The position numbers were made by a program, and so were the translations under genes. A stretch of DNA of 45,539 nucleotides from a virus: the IMG/VR virus record IMGVR_UViG_3300046820_000915, positions 1 through 45,539 of that record; one strand, given 5' to 3'. The notes under the pieces are model-generated. The model made no database searches and was not told the DNA's origin. It was given only the letters and a program-made list of their open reading frames with translations. Below, piece after piece: positions 42,299 through 45,539 of this stretch (position 1 is its first letter; every line of letters begins with the position of its first letter).

Positions 42299-43414
42299 TT
42301 AATCTTTTTCGTATGCATTTGTTGCCAAGTCTTCTTCTTTAACTTCAAAGTCTGAGAAGTTTGTACCTAACTTTGCATTGATGAAAGCATTGTTTTCTTT
42401 AACATATGCATTTTTTTCATCTGGGTTAACAAATCCGTGTGGTGTAGAACAGATACTACCCATTCTTTCAATACCATTTACGTGATTTTTAACACATTCG
42501 ATATCAGTTCTAACACCGAAGTTAAAACTTCTACCGCTATTAACAGCATCTAATTTCTTAGCTGATGATGTTGACTTACCACCCATGTGGAAAATCATTC
42601 TAACACCATATTTGAAACCTTCACCACCGTTATGCATGATTGTTGGTTGCCCTACAGCGTTTGGTCTTAACCAAATCTTTTGTACAGTAACGAAAGTGTT
42701 AATATACGGAGAATCTTCACGTCTAGATGCTGGGATTCTGTAATTCAAGATTGATTCGAACTCTCTTTTTAATGCACCAGCTGTCCATTGGTTGTTATTC
42801 GTATTTGAAACAGCACCTTGGTAACACCCAATAGAACCAATAGAGTCCCAAAGGAATGTAATGTTGTGAGGAAACTCACCTTTTTCTTGTTGGTCTAAGA
42901 TTTCGTTAATTAAACGTGCAATATCTTCAACAACTGGAATATATCTTTGTGGTGTGGTTTTCATTTTAGCATCTTTGTAGTCAAAGTTTTGGTATAGAGC
43001 TAGTAAATCTTTACCACCAAAGTACATAAAGTCTTCACCATCGTAATCTAAGATTTCACCAGTTTCTTCATCAACAACTTCATCGTATTTGAAACCAACT
43101 AATTTAGCGTGTTCCCAGTTAAAACTCCCTTCCGTGTCAATGATGATACAATAATCACCTAATTTTTGAGCACCAGCTAAAGTTTCGTAGATACCTGTTG
43201 ATTTACCAACGTCTGAGAAACCTCTAAATTGTGTTGTGTAACCACGTGGAACACCTGGTAGACCAACTGCGTCATGAAATGCTTTTTTAAATGGAATCCA
43301 TGATAGCTCTTTCTCTTTCACTACTTGTGCACCTAAGCCTAAATTTTTCTTAAATGCTTTATTGTCGAATGCTTTTTTTTCAATAGGTTTTTTTTCTGGT
43401 TTCTTCTGTGCCAT
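42299..43414 (-). CDS. UvsX/RecA-like recombinase
   Basis: A 371-residue RecA-family strand-exchange ATPase. A basic N-terminal arm (MAQKKPEKKPIEKKAF) is followed by a RecA-type core. Walker A is GFSDVGKST (65-73), with IIIDTEGSFNWEHA after it in the RecA 'FIDAE' position, and Walker B is ITFLWDSIGSI. A loop region (NTNNNQWTAGALKREFESIL) may correspond to the DNA-binding loops. Expected role is recombination-dependent replication with gp32-like SSB and gp46/47. It lies 30 bp before the FEN-type gene and after the gp32 terminator. No clear host-type promoter is visible in that 78-bp gap, so read-through past the terminator may contribute. Confidence 0.88.
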   Translation of the reverse strand: MAQKKPEKKPIEKKAFDNKAFKKNLGLGAQVVKEKELSWIPFKKAFHDAVGLPGVPRGYTTQFRGFSDVGKSTGIYETLAGAQKLGDYCIIIDTEGSFNWEHAKLVGFKYDEVVDEETGEILDYDGEDFMYFGGKDLLALYQNFDYKDAKMKTTPQRYIPVVEDIARLINEILDQQEKGEFPHNITFLWDSIGSIGCYQGAVSNTNNNQWTAGALKREFESILNYRIPASRREDSPYINTFVTVQKIWLRPNAVGQPTIMHNGGEGFKYGVRMIFHMGGKSTSSAKKLDAVNSGRSFNFGVRTDIECVKNHVNGIERMGSICSTPHGFVNPDEKNAYVKENNAFINAKLGTNFSDFEVKEEDLATNAYEKD

Positions 43415-43446
43415 AGTATAAATTTGTTTTTCTTGTTATTTTAGAA

Positions 43447-43477
43447 CAAAAAGGAGGCAATTCCTAACCTCCTTTTG
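43447..43477 (-). terminator. Rho-independent terminator after the gp32-like gene
   Basis: On the minus strand AAAAGGAGG (43468-43476) pairs with CCTCCTTTT (43449-43457) across a 10-base loop; a T-rich stretch follows. It sits 16 bp downstream of the gp32-like stop and separates that gene from uvsX. Confidence 0.72.
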
Positions 43478-43492
43478 TTTGTTTAGTTCTAA

Positions 43493-44395
43493 TTAGAACG
43501 GTAAATCATCATCGTCTTCATCTGATGAAGTAGTAACTGTTTCAGCTTGTGTACTTGCAGCAGCTTGTACGTTAGCTTTAACATTTTCAACACCCATTGT
43601 TAGTTCGCCTTCCAATGTTGCGTTTTCGTCCGTTCCGATAGATGCTTTGTCTACGAATGTTTTTTCGTCTTTGTCCCATACTGGAATTCCACCTCTAACG
43701 ATGATTTTCAAGTAATCATAACTTCTAACAGAGTAAACATCTTCCCATGTTCTTGCATCTTCTAACCATTCTGCTTTTTGGTCTTGGTCTTCTGAAAGAA
43801 CACTAGGGTCCAAAGAAGCTACAGCTGATACAACTGGGATTCCGTTTTGGTTTCTGTTAATTGTTAATAACAAGTCACGACCATTATCGGCATTAGTTAC
43901 ATCTTTCTTGATTGCGTTAAGAACACCGATGATTTTGTCATAGATACCCTCTTTACGGTAATCGTGGTTGAATCTCCAGAATTTAACACCTTCTTCTTCG
44001 TTCTCTCTGTCGATAACTTTTACAACGTACATCTTACGTGCATTGTATTTTTTAGCCAACTCTTTATCAGAGTCTTTTCCAGTTGCCAATAAAGCTTCAC
44101 GAGCTTCACAGAAAGGACAAGCCTCACCTTTTTCATGTTTTAAACATGGGAATGTTTTCCACTCTCCATCAACTTGCACTTTGTGTGCATGGATTTCAAC
44201 GAATGGTGTAGAACCATCAGCAGTAGGAAGTACTCTGATTTGTTTTGTTGCCGACTTAATTCCTTCTTTAATGTAAGTGTTAAAGTAGTTTTTCAAGTCA
44301 TAAACCTTAGCGGTTTCGCTTTTCACGTACTTAGGAGCGTTGTTCTTCTCGTACTGTGCTAACATTGCATCTAATGCATTTTTTTCATTACTCAT
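43493..44395 (-). CDS. gp32-like single-stranded DNA-binding protein
   Basis: A 300-residue SSB that should coat single strands and organise the replisome. A gp32-type zinc site is visible: H71-x12-C84-x8-C93-x2-C96 (T4: H64-x12-C77-x9-C87-x2-C90). It lies in an OB-fold-like core (RVLPTADGSTPFVEIHAHKV; KFWRFNHDYRKEGIYDKIIG). The C-terminus is an acidic protein-interaction tail, SSDEDDDDLPF, ending like the DDIPF tip of bacterial SSB. Length matches gp32 (301). Two strong host-type promoters in tandem and a terminator frame the gene as a single-gene unit, fitting a protein needed in stoichiometric amounts. The leader is A-rich and apparently unstructured, a possible target for autoregulation as in T4. 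Confidence 0.94.
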   Translation of the reverse strand: MSNEKNALDAMLAQYEKNNAPKYVKSETAKVYDLKNYFNTYIKEGIKSATKQIRVLPTADGSTPFVEIHAHKVQVDGEWKTFPCLKHEKGEACPFCEAREALLATGKDSDKELAKKYNARKMYVVKVIDRENEEEGVKFWRFNHDYRKEGIYDKIIGVLNAIKKDVTNADNGRDLLLTINRNQNGIPVVSAVASLDPSVLSEDQDQKAEWLEDARTWEDVYSVRSYDYLKIIVRGGIPVWDKDEKTFVDKASIGTDENATLEGELTMGVENVKANVQAAASTQAETVTTSSDEDDDDLPF

Positions 44396-44446
44396 TTTTG
44401 TTTTTGTTTATATATTTACGTTATTTATTCTCTTCTTTTGACACTA

Positions 44447-44476
44447 CAAATATACTAAATTTTCATAAAAAGTCAA
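44447..44476 (-). promoter_or_regulatory. Proximal Bacteroidota-type promoter of the gp32-like gene
   Basis: On the minus strand TTGAC (TTG at 44474-44476) is followed after 19 bp by TATATTTG (44447-44454), an exact TAnnTTTG match. The predicted leader is about 45 nt and almost free of G, ending in a run of A-rich triplets before the ATG. Confidence 0.78.
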
Positions 44477-44530
44477 GTAAAATTTAGCCTTTTTTTACGT
44501 AAAAATTATGGTGTATTCCTATATTTTGAA

Positions 44531-44561
44531 CAAAGATACGAAACGTTTTGAGTAATTGCAA
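44531..44561 (-). promoter_or_regulatory. Distal Bacteroidota-type promoter of the gp32-like gene
   Basis: On the minus strand TTGCA (TTG at 44559-44561) is followed after 20 bp by TATCTTTG (44531-44538), an exact match, 84 bp upstream of the proximal promoter. It gives a longer leader of about 130 nt. Confidence 0.75.
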
Positions 44562-44585
44562 CTTTTATAATAAAAAGTTTTTTAA

Positions 44586-44612
44586 AATAAAAAAAGGCCC
44601 TATAAAGGCCTT
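44586..44612 (-). terminator. Rho-independent terminator after the acidic protein gene
   Basis: On the minus strand a 6-bp stem AAGGCC / GGCCTT with a 7-base loop is followed by a T-rich run (TTTTTATTTT). It lies about 20 bp after the stop of the 251-residue gene and insulates the gp32 promoters. The 237-bp gap 44396-44632 holds this terminator and the two promoters and nothing else that I see. Confidence 0.8.
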
Positions 44613-44632
44613 AATTTTTTGTGTATTTTTGA

Positions 44633-45388
44633 TTAAATATCTTCTTCTTCAAAATCCTCTGGTTTAACACCAAATGATTTTTTGATTTGTGGTTCGCTAA
44701 AATCAGCATCAACATCGTCTTGTGTTAATACGTATTCTTTTGGTTTGTTGTTCATGACATCATAAGGACCTTCTTTTTCAGACCAATAGTCAGTTAATTT
44801 TTGACTATATGGAAAAGAACTTAAAGAACGCATTTCTAATTTCTCAACTGGTGTTGGGTTTCTTTTAATAATTTCGTTTTCTAATTCCTCAATCTTTGCA
44901 CTTACTTGAGCCATATTTGCAATACGAGCCTCTAAATCATTTAGCTTTTGTAAAAGCATTTCTGAATTTTGACTAGCGTTATCAGCTGCAACTTTTGCTT
45001 CTTCAGAACCTTTAACAATAGAAGTAACATCCACTTCAACTTCATCACTTGCGGGTTCTTCAATTGCTGGTTCTTCAGTTTCTGGTTCTGGTTCTGACAT
45101 GTCACCTTCTGGTGCTACGTCAGCAGCATCGCCTGTGTCTTCACCACCTTCAGCATTTGGGTCTACCCCTAAATCAGCTGCAATATTATTTGCGGCAGCT
45201 TCTGAATCAGCTGGTTCTAAATCACTAGGTACTTCATCCGCTTCTTCTAATTCTCTACCTAATAATAAAGGTTTTTCGTATTCTGGAGCCTCTTTTTCCT
45301 CATGATAAAAATCATATGTTTCCAAAAGTTTGAATCTGTTAAGTTCTTCTTTTAGTAATTCTGGGTTAAATTTAGTTTTCTTTCTCAT
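44633..45388 (-). CDS. Acidic Pro/Glu-rich protein with a central coiled coil, unknown function
   Basis: A 251-residue protein, unrecognised. A basic N-terminus with helix and aromatic end (MRKKTKFNPELLKEELNRF then KLLETYDFY, 1-28) leads into a long disordered acidic region (about 48-125, many EPE, DEAD and Gly/Ala-rich stretches). Next come a coiled coil (about 140-170, LLQKLNDLEARIANM...KIEELENEII) and a C-terminal domain with YSQKLTDYWSEKEGPYDVM, ending EDFEEEDI. Composition resembles prohead-core or scaffold-type proteins, but no match proves this. It lies 9 bp after a partial gene and ends at a terminator. Confidence 0.75.
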   Translation of the reverse strand: MRKKTKFNPELLKEELNRFKLLETYDFYHEEKEAPEYEKPLLLGRELEEADEVPSDLEPADSEAAANNIAADLGVDPNAEGGEDTGDAADVAPEGDMSEPEPETEEPAIEEPASDEVEVDVTSIVKGSEEAKVAADNASQNSEMLLQKLNDLEARIANMAQVSAKIEELENEIIKRNPTPVEKLEMRSLSSFPYSQKLTDYWSEKEGPYDVMNNKPKEYVLTQDDVDADFSEPQIKKSFGVKPEDFEEEDI

Positions 45389-45397
45389 TGTATGTGT

Positions 45398-45539
45398 TTA
45401 GAATAATAACTGTCTACCATCTTCGGTAATTATTTTTTTATTGATTCTTTCAATAAGGCTTTTATCACCTTTGATTACACAAACACCAGAACTACAATCT
45501 AAGTTTGGGTCTTGGTTCTCAGTATTTAAAAAACTATCT
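45398..45539 (-). CDS. C-terminal end of an unidentified protein (5' end outside window)
   Basis: An open minus-strand frame enters from the right edge and stops at 45398-45400, giving about 47 residues. It contains DPNLDCSSGVCVIKGDKSL and ends IERINKKIITEDGRQLLF. The frame is tightly followed (9 bp) by the acidic protein gene, and the residue pattern is plainly coding. A CxxxxC pair is visible. Too little is present to identify the family. Confidence 0.6.
   Translation of the reverse strand, partial: DSFLNTENQDPNLDCSSGVCVIKGDKSLIERINKKIITEDGRQLLF

Overview
The window looks like a segment of a large T4-related contractile-tailed phage (myovirus) that infects a member of the Bacteroidota, most likely a flavobacterium. 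The T4 relationship rests on recognisable gp46/gp47, gp32, UvsX-like, gp41-like, gp25 and gp6 homologues and on a T4-like module logic. The host assignment rests on four things: low G+C; near-absence of Shine-Dalgarno sequences, with A-rich leaders instead; six intergenic promoters of the Bacteroidota type (TTG, 19-20 bp, TAnnTTTG); and SprB-like repeats, typical of flavobacterial gliding adhesins, in a virion protein. All genes but one lie on the minus strand, so transcription runs from high to low coordinates.

Layout by coordinate. (1) 1-8253, recombination, replication and transcription control: a host-like sigma-70 factor cut by the window edge, a protein of unknown function, the gp46/SbcC-like ATPase, two small unknowns, the gp47/SbcD-like nuclease, a PD-(D/E)XK exonuclease, the single plus-strand gene (GNAT-like, with a possible capsid-targeting leader), a DnaG-type primase and a RuvC-like resolvase. 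(2) 8303-35756, a 27-kb baseplate, tail and fibre cluster: two collar-fibre-like paralogues, a beta-sandwich fibre protein, a small protein, a 1204-residue YadA-head-like SHAEG-repeat fibre, cysteine-rich paralogues, a series of unrecognised tail proteins, a 1513-residue protein with an internal hydrophobic segment and SprB-like repeats, a small membrane protein, gp6 and gp25. (3) 35867-39187, class Ia ribonucleotide reductase (NrdA, NrdB). (4) 39215-44395, replication core: DnaB-type helicase, an unknown, a FEN/RNase H-type 5' nuclease, a UvsX/RecA-type recombinase and the gp32-like ssDNA-binding protein. (5) 44633-45539, an acidic protein and the C-terminus of another, neither recognised.

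Together the genes form a recombination-dependent replication module (gp32, UvsX, gp46/47, helicase, primase, 5' nuclease, resolvase), supplied with dNTPs by NrdAB and physically interrupted by the adsorption apparatus. Two classes of upstream signal can be seen. Replication-type genes have host-type promoters. Several structural genes and the plus-strand gene have a TATTTATAA-like motif containing or resembling the T4 late box TATAAATA. The sigma factor at the left edge is a candidate for the switch between them, but this is inference.

No tRNA, CRISPR array, integrase, transposase or classical defence system was seen. No intergenic gap exceeds 300 bases; the largest (44396-44632, 237 bp) holds two promoters and a terminator.
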